DNA from: an uncultured Acetatifactor sp.
Lineage (GTDB): Bacteria > Bacillota > Clostridia > Lachnospirales > Lachnospiraceae
Direction of reading: 5' to 3'
DNA length: 64,000 nucleotides
Assembly (NCBI GenBank): GCA_910580225.1
Contig: CAJTXE010000014.1
Span: 28,912-92,911, forward strand
Made by a program: the position numbers and the translations under genes
Part shown: positions 8,149 to 16,587 of the stretch, piece after piece
Numbering within the stretch: the first letter of the stretch is position 1
How the letters are laid out: the number at the start of each line of letters is the position of its first letter
The notes under the pieces: generated by a model
The model's database searches: none
Told to the model about the DNA's origin: nothing
The model's input: only the letters and a program-made list of their open reading frames with translations

Positions 8149-10227
8149 ATGGCAAAATATCTGGTGATTGTGGAATCTCCCACGAAAGTAAAGACGATCC
8201 GGAAGTTTTTGGGTTCCAGCTATGAAGTGGCTGCTACCAACGGACATGTCCGTGATTTACCCAAGAGTTCGCTGGGAATCGATGTTGAGCATAATTACGA
8301 ACCAAAGTATATTACGATACGGGGCAAGGGGGATGTGCTGGCTCATCTGCGCAAAGAGGTAAAGAAAGCCGAGAAAATCTATCTCGCCACCGACCCTGAC
8401 CGAGAGGGGGAAGCCATTTCCTGGCATTTGCTCTATGCTTTGAAGCTGGAGGACAAAAAGGTATACCGGATCACCTTTAATGAGATTACGAAGAATGCAG
8501 TGAAGGAATCACTTAAGAATGCACGGGAGATTGACATGAACCTTGTGGATGCCCAGCAGGCCAGGCGGATGCTGGACCGCATGGTGGGATATCGTATCTC
8601 CCCTCTCCTGTGGAGTAAGATCAAGAGGGGCTTAAGTGCGGGACGGGTACAGTCGGTGGCGCTGCGTATTATCTGTGACCGGGAGGAAGAGATCAATGCC
8701 TTTGTCCCTGAGGAATACTGGACATTGGATGTGGACCTGAAGGTGAAAGGGGAGAAGAAGCCTATTACTGCCAGATATTACGGTACGTTGAAGGAGAAGC
8801 AGGGGATCACTTCCGAAGCCCGGGCAGAAGCGATTATGAAGTCGCTGAAAGATGCCAGCTACACGGTTCGGGAGGTGAAGAAAGGGGAACGTCTCAGGAA
8901 GGCGCCGCACCCGTTTACTACTTCCACACTTCAGCAGGAAGCCAACAAGGCTTTGAACTTTTCTACACAGAAGACGATGCGGCTGGCCCAGCAGCTCTAC
9001 GAGGGGGTGGATTTAAAGGGAGAAGGGACAGTGGGGCTTATCACGTATCTTCGTACAGATTCCACGCGGGTATCCAAGGAGGCGGAGACGGCAGCCCTGG
9101 ATTATATTAGAACAAATCACGGCGCAGCATACCTTTCTGTACCGCAGGAAGAGAAGAAAAGCAGCCAGAAGATTCAGGATGCACATGAGGCTATTCGGCC
9201 AACGGATGTGGCCAGGACGCCAGATGCGGTCAGAGAACAGATACCCAGGGACTTGTTTCGGCTCTATCAGCTGATATGGAAGCGGTTCATAGCCAGTCGC
9301 ATGACTCCGGCGAAATACGGGACTACTTCGGTGAAGATTCAGGCGACCGACAGTGTGTTTACGCTGGCGGCTTCCACGCTGCAGTTTGACGGCTTTATGA
9401 AAGTTTACAGTCCGAAAGAGGACAAAGAAGAGGAGAATACGCTGTCTGCAGCGCTTAGTGAAGAGAGCATTCTTTCTTTTCTTGCCTTTGACCCGCAGCA
9501 GCATTTTACACAGCCGCCGGCACATTATACCGAAGCTTCCCTGGTGCGGGAGCTGGAGGAGATGGGAATCGGGCGTCCCAGTACCTATGCTCCTACCATT
9601 ACGCTTATAATGGCCAGGCATTATGTGGTAAAGGAAGGAAAAAATCTTTATGTGACGGAACTGGGAGAAGCTGTCAATAATATGATGAAGGAGGCCTTTC
9701 CTGCTATCGTAGATGTCCACTTTACTGCCGGTATGGAGGAATTGCTGGACGGAGTCGAGGAAGGCAAGGTAAAGTGGAAGACGGTTGTGGCGAATTTTTA
9801 CCCGGATCTGGAGAAGGCGGTGGAGTCGGCGGAAAAGATGCTGGAGCATATTTCCATTGAGGACGAAGTGAGTGAGGAAATCTGCGAGTTGTGCGGAAGG
9901 AATATGGTGATCAAGTACGGCCCTCACGGACGCTTTCTGGCATGCCCTGGTTTTCCGGAGTGCCGTAATACAAAACCTTATTTCGAGAAAATAGGTGTGT
10001 CCTGTCCCAAATGCGGCAAGGATATCGTGTTGAAGAAGACGAAGAAAGGCAGGAAATATTACGGTTGTATCGGCAATCCGGATTGCGACTTTATGGTTTG
10101 GCAGAAGCCTTCGGGGGATCAGTGTCCGGATTGCGGTTCTTTGCTGTTAATTAAGGGAAATAAGCTTGTGTGCTCCAATGGGGAATGCGGATATCATGTA
10201 TCCAACGAACCGGTGCAAAAAGCCTGA
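8149..10227 (+). CDS. topA: DNA topoisomerase I (type IA)
   Basis: Relaxes negative supercoils by passing single strands through a transient 5'-phosphotyrosine break. The 692-residue protein opens with the TOPRIM domain (YLVIVESPTK, then DPDREGEAISWHL with the Mg-binding acidic residues near 86). The catalytic tyrosine is in GLITYLRTDST (near residue 302). The C-terminus carries three four-cysteine zinc ribbons, beginning CELCGRN, CPKCGKD and CPDCGS. The start at 8149 follows an AAGGGGG ribosome site and gives the family N-terminus MAKYLVIVES; the frame continues upstream to a TTG at 8074, which falls inside the promoter and is rejected. It is followed by codY, a common order in this group. 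Confidence 0.97.
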   Translation: MAKYLVIVESPTKVKTIRKFLGSSYEVAATNGHVRDLPKSSLGIDVEHNYEPKYITIRGKGDVLAHLRKEVKKAEKIYLATDPDREGEAISWHLLYALKLEDKKVYRITFNEITKNAVKESLKNAREIDMNLVDAQQARRMLDRMVGYRISPLLWSKIKRGLSAGRVQSVALRIICDREEEINAFVPEEYWTLDVDLKVKGEKKPITARYYGTLKEKQGITSEARAEAIMKSLKDASYTVREVKKGERLRKAPHPFTTSTLQQEANKALNFSTQKTMRLAQQLYEGVDLKGEGTVGLITYLRTDSTRVSKEAETAALDYIRTNHGAAYLSVPQEEKKSSQKIQDAHEAIRPTDVARTPDAVREQIPRDLFRLYQLIWKRFIASRMTPAKYGTTSVKIQATDSVFTLAASTLQFDGFMKVYSPKEDKEEENTLSAALSEESILSFLAFDPQQHFTQPPAHYTEASLVRELEEMGIGRPSTYAPTITLIMARHYVVKEGKNLYVTELGEAVNNMMKEAFPAIVDVHFTAGMEELLDGVEEGKVKWKTVVANFYPDLEKAVESAEKMLEHISIEDEVSEEICELCGRNMVIKYGPHGRFLACPGFPECRNTKPYFEKIGVSCPKCGKDIVLKKTKKGRKYYGCIGNPDCDFMVWQKPSGDQCPDCGSLLLIKGNKLVCSNGECGYHVSNEPVQKA

Positions 10228-10248
10228 CGAAAAATTTAAGAGTTTTCA

Positions 10249-10277
10249 TTGTAATCAGCCGCTGTTTGTGATATACT
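10249..10277 (+). promoter_or_regulatory. Sigma-A promoter of codY
   Basis: TTGTAA (10249-10254), 17-base spacer, TATACT (10272-10277) with TG one base upstream (extended -10). Leader of about 115 bases to the codY ATG. Confidence 0.7.
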
Positions 10278-10400
10278 GTAGGCTGTCAGCAGAGTGAACG
10301 GTCGCTGAGCATCCATTTGTTTTGTTAGTCTCCGGGGCGAAAAATCAAGAAGTGCGAAGTGATTGTGTATGTCCATGGGCATCAAAGCGGAGGGGTGCAT

Positions 10401-11189
10401 ATGAGTAGTGTACAGCTTCTGGATAAAACCAGAAAAATCGGTAATTTGCTGCATAATAACAATTCCAGCAAGGTGGTTTTTAACGATATCTGCACAGTGA
10501 TGCGGGATATTCTTGATTCTAATGTGCTGGTGATCAGCCGTAAAGGCAAGGTACTGGGTGTGGGGAAGGCAGAAGGGGTTCTGCCGATTACAGAGCTGAT
10601 TGACGAGAGCGTGGGAGGTTTCGTGGATAACATGCTCAACGAGAGGCTGTTGGGAGTTCTTTCCACAAAGGAGAATGTAAACCTTGCTACTCTGGGCTTT
10701 GAGAGTACGGATGTGAAGAAGTTCCAGGCCATCATTACACCCATTGATATCGCCGGAGAGCGGCTGGGAACATTGTTTATTTATAAATGTGATATTCAGT
10801 ATGATATTGATGACATTATCTTGTGCGAATATGGAACTACGGTGGTGGGACTTGAGATGCTGCGGGCAGTAAGTGAGGAGAATGCAGAGGAAAGCCGTAA
10901 AGTGGCGGTAGTGAAATCGGCTATCAGTACACTTTCTTTTTCGGAGATGGAAGCGATTACTCATATTTTTGACGAACTTAACGGTATGGAGGGAATACTG
11001 GTGGCCAGCAAGATCGCGGACAGAGTCGGAATTACCCGTTCTGTTATCGTGAATGCTCTGCGGAAGTTCGAAAGTGCAGGTGTGATAGAGTCCCGCTCTT
11101 CCGGAATGAAGGGGACATATATCAAAGTACTTAATGATGTAGTGTTCGAAGAAATCGAAGAGCTGAAACGTAAGAAGCGGCATGAATAA
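10401..11189 (+). CDS. codY: GTP-sensing transcriptional pleiotropic repressor CodY
   Basis: CodY senses GTP and branched-chain amino acids and represses nutrient-limitation genes in low-GC Gram-positives. The 262-residue product has the N-terminal GAF-type effector domain (LLDKTRKIGNLL at the start, VLVISRKGKVLGVG around 50) and the C-terminal winged helix (ASKIADRVGITRSVIVNALRK near residue 200, then ESRSSGMKGTYI). The start at 10401 follows GCGGAGGGG and matches CodY length (about 260); an upstream GTG at 10359 would add 14 unrelated residues. It is the last gene before the flagellar locus, and CodY is a known regulator of motility genes in several Firmicutes, so a direct link to flgB is plausible but unproven. 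Confidence 0.96.
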   Translation: MSSVQLLDKTRKIGNLLHNNNSSKVVFNDICTVMRDILDSNVLVISRKGKVLGVGKAEGVLPITELIDESVGGFVDNMLNERLLGVLSTKENVNLATLGFESTDVKKFQAIITPIDIAGERLGTLFIYKCDIQYDIDDIILCEYGTTVVGLEMLRAVSEENAEESRKVAVVKSAISTLSFSEMEAITHIFDELNGMEGILVASKIADRVGITRSVIVNALRKFESAGVIESRSSGMKGTYIKVLNDVVFEEIEELKRKKRHE

Positions 11190-11463
11190 GGGAAGCAGGA
11201 GGGGAACCAATCAGTGCCGGGGATAGAATAAATCAAATTTAACTGAATATATTTTGTAAGAAAAGCGAATATACTTCATCAAACGGATTTGGACTGGCAC
11301 AATGGGCCATTAGATAAAAGGACTTATTTAACAGATGACAATGAGAGCAGGAGGCGGTTCGTTGTTCATTCACGACAATGGAAAGTTCGCAGTGCGTGTT
11401 TTTGATTGTTAAAAATAAGTTCTTTTTTCTTTTTTGCAAAAAGAGGGAATACTTTCCAGGGAA

Positions 11464-11478
11464 AAATTCGACGAATTT
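11464..11478. promoter_or_regulatory. Palindrome upstream of the flgB promoter, candidate operator
   Basis: AAATTCG-A-CGAATTT is a perfect 7+7 palindrome ending 12 bases before the -35. It matches 9 of 15 positions of the CodY consensus AATTTTCWGAAAATT by eye, which is weak. Its position is suitable for a repressor or activator of the flagellar operon. Confidence 0.4.
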
Positions 11479-11490
11479 AGCGTTTTTATA

Positions 11491-11519
11491 TTGAATTTTA
11501 ACCGGATTTGCTATATTAT
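11491..11519 (+). promoter_or_regulatory. Sigma-A-type promoter of the flagellar operon
   Basis: TTGAAT (11491-11496), 17-base spacer, TATTAT (11514-11519), with a leader of about 70 bases to flgB. No sigma-28 pattern (TAAA-N15-GCCGATAA) is visible here, so the cluster is probably read by the housekeeping sigma, like the fla/che operon of Bacillus. Confidence 0.65.
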
Positions 11520-11593
11520 ATTTTTCTGGGTATAAAGATAATTTTAACATATTGTAGTTACGATAGAGAAAACTGCAGTGAAAGGAGAGTTAT

Positions 11594-11983
11594 ATGTTTC
11601 AGTCAAACGTATTCAACTATGTAAACGTATTGGATAAGGCGGCAGATGCCAGCTGGCTCCGCAATGATGCAATTGGGAACAATCTTGCCAATGTGGATAC
11701 GCCAGGGTACAAGAGGCAGGATGTTGCATTTGAGTCTGTACTGAAGAAGGCATTGGGAAGCAGCCATTTTAAAACAACGGACGCAAAGGTGGCTGAATTG
11801 GATACGGAACGTCTGGTGCCTACGGTATTTACGGATCATGCAAATTTTTCCTATCGTCTGGATAAGAATAATGTGGATGTGGATACAGAAGGTGTGATGC
11901 TGGCGGAGAATCAGCTGAAATACCAGGGACTTATGGTAGGCATCAATCAGGAATTTGTCAATCTGCAGGCAGTTATGAAGTGA
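11594..11983 (+). CDS. flgB: Flagellar basal body rod protein FlgB
   Basis: First gene of the flagellar locus. FlgB forms part of the proximal rod that connects the MS ring to the distal rod. The 129-residue protein has the rod-family N-terminal motif DAIGNNLANVDTPGYKRQDV (residues about 24-43), which marks all axial rod/hook proteins, and a C-terminal helical segment QLKYQGLMVGIN for coiled-coil packing. No signal peptide, as expected for a type III export substrate. Ribosome site AAAGGAGAG lies upstream of the ATG. Confidence 0.96.
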   Translation: MFQSNVFNYVNVLDKAADASWLRNDAIGNNLANVDTPGYKRQDVAFESVLKKALGSSHFKTTDAKVAELDTERLVPTVFTDHANFSYRLDKNNVDVDTEGVMLAENQLKYQGLMVGINQEFVNLQAVMK

Positions 11984-12071
11984 TTGTTGACGGCAGATAT
12001 TTTGAGTCCTGAGACCGTGAAGTGGGGAACGATTTGAACTGATTGTTATATAATAAGAGAGGAGCCAGAAC

Positions 12072-12587
12072 ATGAGCATGTTTTCTGCTTTTAATATTAA
12101 TGCTACGGGAATGACCGCAGAGAGATACCGCATGGATGTCATTTCTGAGAATGTGGCAAATGCAAATACAACACGAACGGCGGACGGCACTCCCTACCGG
12201 AGGAAAGTGGTTACTTTTGGAGAGAAAGTTAATCAGGCTTCTTTCAGTCATGTGCTGGGGCGGGAAGTACATATACATTCCACAGCCGGTACCGTTGGCA
12301 ATACGAGCCATACACATAGGGTGGCACATACGCATACAAGGCAGGGGTACACCGGTGCAGGCGTCAAGGTGACGGGGCTGCATGAGGATTTTGCCACGGA
12401 GATGAATCTGGTGTATGATCCGTCGCATCCCGACGCGGACGAGAACGGCTATGTAACCTATCCCAACGTGAACATCATTACTGAGATGACCAATATGATA
12501 GATGCAAGTCGGGCTTATGAGGCGAATGCCACCGCTTTCAACGCTACCAAAGCAATTGTGCAGAGAGGGCTGGAGATCGGTTCCTGA
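12072..12587 (+). CDS. flgC: Flagellar basal body rod protein FlgC, with His-rich loop
   Basis: Proximal rod component paired with FlgB. N-terminal rod motif MTAERYRMDVISENVANANTT-like at residues 14-34 and C-terminal helix ending ATAFNATKAIVQRGLEIG. At 171 residues it is longer than the roughly 140-150 usual for FlgC. The extra length is between about residues 60 and 90, where seven histidines fall in 31 residues (including VHIHST and TSHTHRVAHTHTR). This segment is in the surface-exposed middle domain and looks capable of binding a metal ion, but no function is known to me. Ribosome site GAGAGGAGCC. Confidence 0.95.
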   Translation: MSMFSAFNINATGMTAERYRMDVISENVANANTTRTADGTPYRRKVVTFGEKVNQASFSHVLGREVHIHSTAGTVGNTSHTHRVAHTHTRQGYTGAGVKVTGLHEDFATEMNLVYDPSHPDADENGYVTYPNVNIITEMTNMIDASRAYEANATAFNATKAIVQRGLEIGS

Positions 12588-12649
12588 CAGTAGAGAAAAG
12601 TGACAGCAGGTTTTTAGACGGATTTTGATCCAGGAAGGATATACATATT

Positions 12650-12994
12650 ATGGACTTAGCAGCAATTGCACCAGTGAATGGATTAAACGAGGTTTCAGGG
12701 GTGGCTTCTTCTGGACGGACTTCTTTTAGAGGGATTCTGACAGAAAAGGAAGACAGAGCAGAAGGTACTTTATTTGATTCTTTTTTAAATTCCGCCATCA
12801 ACAATATCAAGACAACAAATGAATATCTTTCTGATGCGGAGGATATGGAAATAAAGTTTGCACTGGGCGAGACGGAGAATGCCCATGATTTGACAATCGC
12901 GCTGCAGAAGGCTTCCGCGGCTCTTCAGTATACAGTGGCAGTGAGAGATAAACTGCTGGATGCATACAAGGAACTGATGCAGATGCAGATTTAA
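12650..12994 (+). CDS. fliE: Flagellar hook-basal body complex protein FliE
   Basis: FliE joins the MS ring (FliF) to the FlgB/FlgC rod and is among the first exported rod components. The 114-residue protein has the family signature in its C-terminal half: SFLNSAINNIKTTNEYLSDA, then the conserved ENAHDLTIALQKASAALQYTVAVRDKLLDAYKEL-type helix. It sits between flgC and fliF, the normal order in Firmicutes. Ribosome site AGGAAGGA. Confidence 0.94.
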   Translation: MDLAAIAPVNGLNEVSGVASSGRTSFRGILTEKEDRAEGTLFDSFLNSAINNIKTTNEYLSDAEDMEIKFALGETENAHDLTIALQKASAALQYTVAVRDKLLDAYKELMQMQI

Positions 12995-13067
12995 AACTGG
13001 GTATTGTGCATGACCGCGGTGTTATGAGTTGGATTGAGGAATTAAGAATGACTAGGAGAGAAGTACC

Positions 13068-14675
13068 ATGGCTGACAAGCTAAAAGAGATACCAGGAAAA
13101 ATACTGGAGTGGTGGAATAAATTTACCAGCAGGCAGAAAACCATTATCATTATGATCACTGCTGCGGTTGCCTTCACCTTTGTCATCATTGTATATACAT
13201 TCACCAAACCTGATTACACCAGGCTTGGAACCTATGAGAATACCTCCACCGCGGCAAAGATTGTGGAGATTCTCGAGGGGGCAGGTATTACCCACAAAGA
13301 ATCTTCGGATGCATTGACTGTGGAAGTGCTCAGTGACCAGCTGGCTCAGGCAAAGATGGCCATTGCGTCAGAAGGTTATGTGCCGGATGACCTGAAGTAC
13401 CGTGACTATGTGGAAAGCAATATGTCCACAACAGCGGCAGACAGAAGGGGTCAGGAAACTGATTTTTATACAAACTATATAGAGAATATGTTTTCCAAGG
13501 CCGCTAATGTCAAAGATGTGGATGTCATGTTGACCATGGCCGAGAATACAGGCAGGCTCAGTGAGACCAAGCAGGAATCACATGCATACATTCAGGCAAC
13601 GGTCACTGACGAATTTACATCGGCCAATGCAAAGGCCATGGCGAAAGGTATCGCTACCTGTATCGGAAATGATACTACAGCAAATATCACCATTGTAGAC
13701 CAGAATTTCAATATACTGTTTGTCGGAGGGGAAGAGTATTCCGCCATGGGCGTTGCTGATTCTATCCAGGAACTGCAGAACCAGGCTTCCCTTTGGATGA
13801 CGAATCAGGTAAAGAAAGTATTGCTGGGGACGAAACAGTATTCAATGATTGAGGTGGCAAGTCATCTGGATGTGGACTTTTCCAGTTATACCAGAGAGGT
13901 GACAGAATATTACACCAATACTGACGATCCCAACGGATACATTACTCATCAGGACCTTGTCAATTCCGAGACTACCAATAATGTAGAGGGGATTCCGGGA
14001 ACGGATTCCAACGGAGGCAATTTGACAGACTATGAGAATCCGGATTATAACGGCGGATCCAGCTCTTACAGTGAGTCAGCCACGGATTATCGGCAGAATG
14101 TATCCAATACGGTGACCAATGGACCGGCAGGGAGCATCAATTACAGTAATTCGTCGCTGTCCGTATCCATGATCTGTTATCGGGAGTATGATGAGGAAAA
14201 TGTGGAGAGGCAGGGGCTTCTGGACGGCATTACCTGGGAAGATTTCAAGGAAGCAAACAGGGAGAGCATTAAGAAGGAAGTGGATCCCGAATTTTTCCAG
14301 ATGGTGGCGAATGCCAGTGGTATCAGTGAAGACAGAATTACCATTGTTGCGTATGAAGAACCACGCTTTTACGACAAGGAAGGCTTTGCTCTAAGTGCTA
14401 CGGATATAACAAGCATTGTGATGATCATTTTGATTCTGGCATTGCTGGCATTTGTAATTTTGCGCAGTATGGGACCCAGGAAGAAGGCGGTGGAGGAAGA
14501 GGCGGAACTGCCCGTGGAGGAAATCCTGCAGTCCACGCAGCCGGAATCTACTGTGGAGGATATTGATCTGGAGGCCAAGTCCGAGACGCGTAAGATGGTG
14601 GAGAAATTTGTGGATGAGAATCCGGAAGCAGCGGCAAATCTGCTGCGGAACTGGTTGAACGAAGATTGGAATTAG
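13068..14675 (+). CDS. fliF: Flagellar MS-ring protein FliF
   Basis: FliF forms the membrane MS ring and houses the export gate. The 535-residue protein has a first membrane helix at about 25-46 (TIIIMITAAVAFTFVIIVYTF) and a second at about 445-467 (TSIVMIILILALLAFVIL). The periplasmic part between them holds YscJ-type ring-building motifs (LGTYENTSTAAKIVEILEGAGI; MAIASEGYVPDD). The cytoplasmic tail ends in ENPEAAANLLRNWLNED, the conserved FliG-binding helix. A Ser/Gly/Asn-rich linker occupies about 305-350. Ribosome site TAGGAGAG; fliG starts 15 bases downstream. Confidence 0.97.
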   Translation: MADKLKEIPGKILEWWNKFTSRQKTIIIMITAAVAFTFVIIVYTFTKPDYTRLGTYENTSTAAKIVEILEGAGITHKESSDALTVEVLSDQLAQAKMAIASEGYVPDDLKYRDYVESNMSTTAADRRGQETDFYTNYIENMFSKAANVKDVDVMLTMAENTGRLSETKQESHAYIQATVTDEFTSANAKAMAKGIATCIGNDTTANITIVDQNFNILFVGGEEYSAMGVADSIQELQNQASLWMTNQVKKVLLGTKQYSMIEVASHLDVDFSSYTREVTEYYTNTDDPNGYITHQDLVNSETTNNVEGIPGTDSNGGNLTDYENPDYNGGSSSYSESATDYRQNVSNTVTNGPAGSINYSNSSLSVSMICYREYDEENVERQGLLDGITWEDFKEANRESIKKEVDPEFFQMVANASGISEDRITIVAYEEPRFYDKEGFALSATDITSIVMIILILALLAFVILRSMGPRKKAVEEEAELPVEEILQSTQPESTVEDIDLEAKSETRKMVEKFVDENPEAAANLLRNWLNEDWN

Positions 14676-14690
14676 TGAGGTACATACACC

Positions 14691-15713
14691 ATGCCAAAGA
14701 CTGCAGCAAACGAAGCAGGGATGAAGGGAATTCAAAGAGCGGCGATTCTACTGATCTCCCTGGGGCCGGAGCGTTCTGCCGGTATCTTTAAACATTTAAA
14801 AGAAGAAGAAATAGAGGAGCTGACGCTGGAGATTGCCAACACAAGAAGTGTGACTCCGCAGGTGAAGGAAGAAGTAATCAACGAGTTCTATGAGGTATGT
14901 CTGGCACAGCAGTATATTGCAGAGGGCGGTATCGGCTATGCCAAGGATTTGTTGGAGAAGGCGCTGGGTTCCGAGAAGGCCATGGATGTGATCGGAAAAC
15001 TGACAGCATCGCTGCAGGTGAAGCCTTTCGAATTTGTGCGTAAGACAGATGCAACACAGCTGATCAACTTTATTCAGGACGAACATCCCCAGACAGTTGC
15101 TCTGATTCTGTCTTATTTGGCGCCACAGCAGGCAGCTCAGGTGGTATCGGCTCTGCCGCCGGAAAAACAGGCAGATGTGGCAAGACGTATAGCCGTTATG
15201 GACCGTACCAGTCCCGAGATCATCAAGGAGGTGGAGAAGGTGCTGGAATCCAAGCTTGCAAGCCTTGTAAACCAGGATTATACCATCATTGGCGGTGTGG
15301 ATGCTGTTGTGGAGATCCTGAATACGGTGGATCGGGGGACGGAGCGTCATATTATGGAGACTCTGGAAGTGGAAGTACCCGAACTGGCGGAAGAGATCAG
15401 AAAGAAAATGTTTGTATTCGAAGATATTCTGCTTCTGGACGACAGAGCGATACAGCGCGTGCTGCGTGATGTGGAGAATAATGATCTGTCAGTGGCTTTG
15501 AAGAACGCCAATGAAGAAGTAAAGAATACGATATTCAACAATGTATCCAAACGTCTGGCTGTCATGATTAAAGAGGATATGGATTTCATGGGACCTGTGC
15601 GTATGAAGGATGTGGAAGAAGCACAACAGAAGATTGTCAATATCATCCGTAAACTGGAAGATGCGGGTGAGATCGTAATATCCAGAGGCGGAGGTGACGA
15701 GATCGTTGTCTAG
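14691..15713 (+). CDS. fliG: Flagellar motor switch protein FliG
   Basis: FliG couples the stator to rotor rotation and is the topmost C-ring protein. The 340-residue product has the N-terminal FliF-binding domain (GIQRAAILLISLGPERSAGIF), the middle domain with the EHPQTVALILSYL motif (about residue 128), and the C-terminal charged torque helix region (FVFEDILLLDDRAIQRVLRDV, about 240). Length matches the family. Its last codons contain the ribosome site of fliH (GGAGGTGA at 15690-15697), so fliG and fliH are translationally linked. Confidence 0.97.
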   Translation: MPKTAANEAGMKGIQRAAILLISLGPERSAGIFKHLKEEEIEELTLEIANTRSVTPQVKEEVINEFYEVCLAQQYIAEGGIGYAKDLLEKALGSEKAMDVIGKLTASLQVKPFEFVRKTDATQLINFIQDEHPQTVALILSYLAPQQAAQVVSALPPEKQADVARRIAVMDRTSPEIIKEVEKVLESKLASLVNQDYTIIGGVDAVVEILNTVDRGTERHIMETLEVEVPELAEEIRKKMFVFEDILLLDDRAIQRVLRDVENNDLSVALKNANEEVKNTIFNNVSKRLAVMIKEDMDFMGPVRMKDVEEAQQKIVNIIRKLEDAGEIVISRGGGDEIVV

Positions 15714-16545
15714 TAATCTGCTGAAACATTTTGTTACGACATTGCCTGCACAAGAAGAAAAACGGGTTATTAACAGCAATGATCTGGTAAGGAAGCGTCT
15801 GGAAAAGCTGACACAGACGCGGGAATATACCGGAGAAGAGGGTGGTTTTATATCAGGTCTGGTTCCGGCGGAAGTTTTGGAGGGACCGGAAGACGGAGGG
15901 AATCTCATCAAGGCGCAGGATGAGGCGAAAGAGATTCTGGAACAGGCGAAGGCGGAAGCGGACAGTTTGCTGGCAGAAGCCCGGGCTGAGGCGGAGCACA
16001 TCCGCAGAGAAGCCATGGCTGAGGCGGAAGCGGAGAAGGTACAGGTACTTAGCGAGGCCAGACAGCAGGGATACAATGAAGGGCTGGTGAAGGCACAGGC
16101 ACATGAAGGAGCCATGGAGCAGGAATATCTTGAGCGGGCCCGTATTCTGGAGGAATCCTACCAACAGCAGACGGATATTTTGGAGCCTAGATTTGTGGAT
16201 ATCATAACCGGTATTTATGAGCATGTTTTTAATGTGGAACTTTCCTCCTATCGTGAGATGTTGTCCTATCTGATAAACACGGTATTGCATAATTTGGAAG
16301 GAAGCCGCAGTTTTATCATACATGTGTCAAAGGAAGATTATGCCTATGTAAGTATGCAGAAGAAGCAGATGCTGGCAGGCATTGTTTCGGAGAATACAAG
16401 CGTGGATGTGGTAGAGGACCTGACGCTTAACAAAAATGATTGTATGATTGAAACCGAGAACGGCATTTTTGACTGCGGACTGGGTACTCAGTTGTCAGAG
16501 CTGAAGCGTCGGCTGATGTTGCTGGCGTGGTCCCAGGAAACATAG
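15706..16545 (+). CDS. fliH: Flagellar assembly protein FliH
   Basis: FliH is the cytoplasmic stator-like regulator of the export ATPase FliI. The product (279 residues) has an N-terminal segment, a long Glu/Ala-rich coiled coil (about 70-150, with repeats of EAKxE type) and a C-terminal FliH/V-ATPase subunit E-like domain. I choose the TTG at 15706 because GGAGGTGA sits 8 bases before it inside fliG; a GTG at 15694 lies within that ribosome site and cannot use it. The gene therefore begins 8 bases before the fliG stop. Lacks sharp motifs, so the call also leans on position between fliG and fliI. Confidence 0.9.
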   Translation: MSSNLLKHFVTTLPAQEEKRVINSNDLVRKRLEKLTQTREYTGEEGGFISGLVPAEVLEGPEDGGNLIKAQDEAKEILEQAKAEADSLLAEARAEAEHIRREAMAEAEAEKVQVLSEARQQGYNEGLVKAQAHEGAMEQEYLERARILEESYQQQTDILEPRFVDIITGIYEHVFNVELSSYREMLSYLINTVLHNLEGSRSFIIHVSKEDYAYVSMQKKQMLAGIVSENTSVDVVEDLTLNKNDCMIETENGIFDCGLGTQLSELKRRLMLLAWSQET

Positions 16546-16587
16546 AAAAGAAACAGGGAAAATGAAGATTCCGAAGGAGGAATTTTT

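Larger units (their letters stand above)
11190..11593. other. Intergenic region between codY and the flagellar locus
   Basis: Four hundred bases without a credible gene. No codY terminator with a U-tract and no recognisable riboswitch is seen. The 3' third holds a 15-base palindrome, a sigma-A-type promoter and the flgB ribosome site, annotated separately. A T-rich run (about 11418-11445) precedes the palindrome. Confidence 0.6.

Noticed and set aside
11190..11593. c-di-GMP riboswitch before the flagellar operon
   Set aside because: No conserved GEMM-type core could be identified in the leader.
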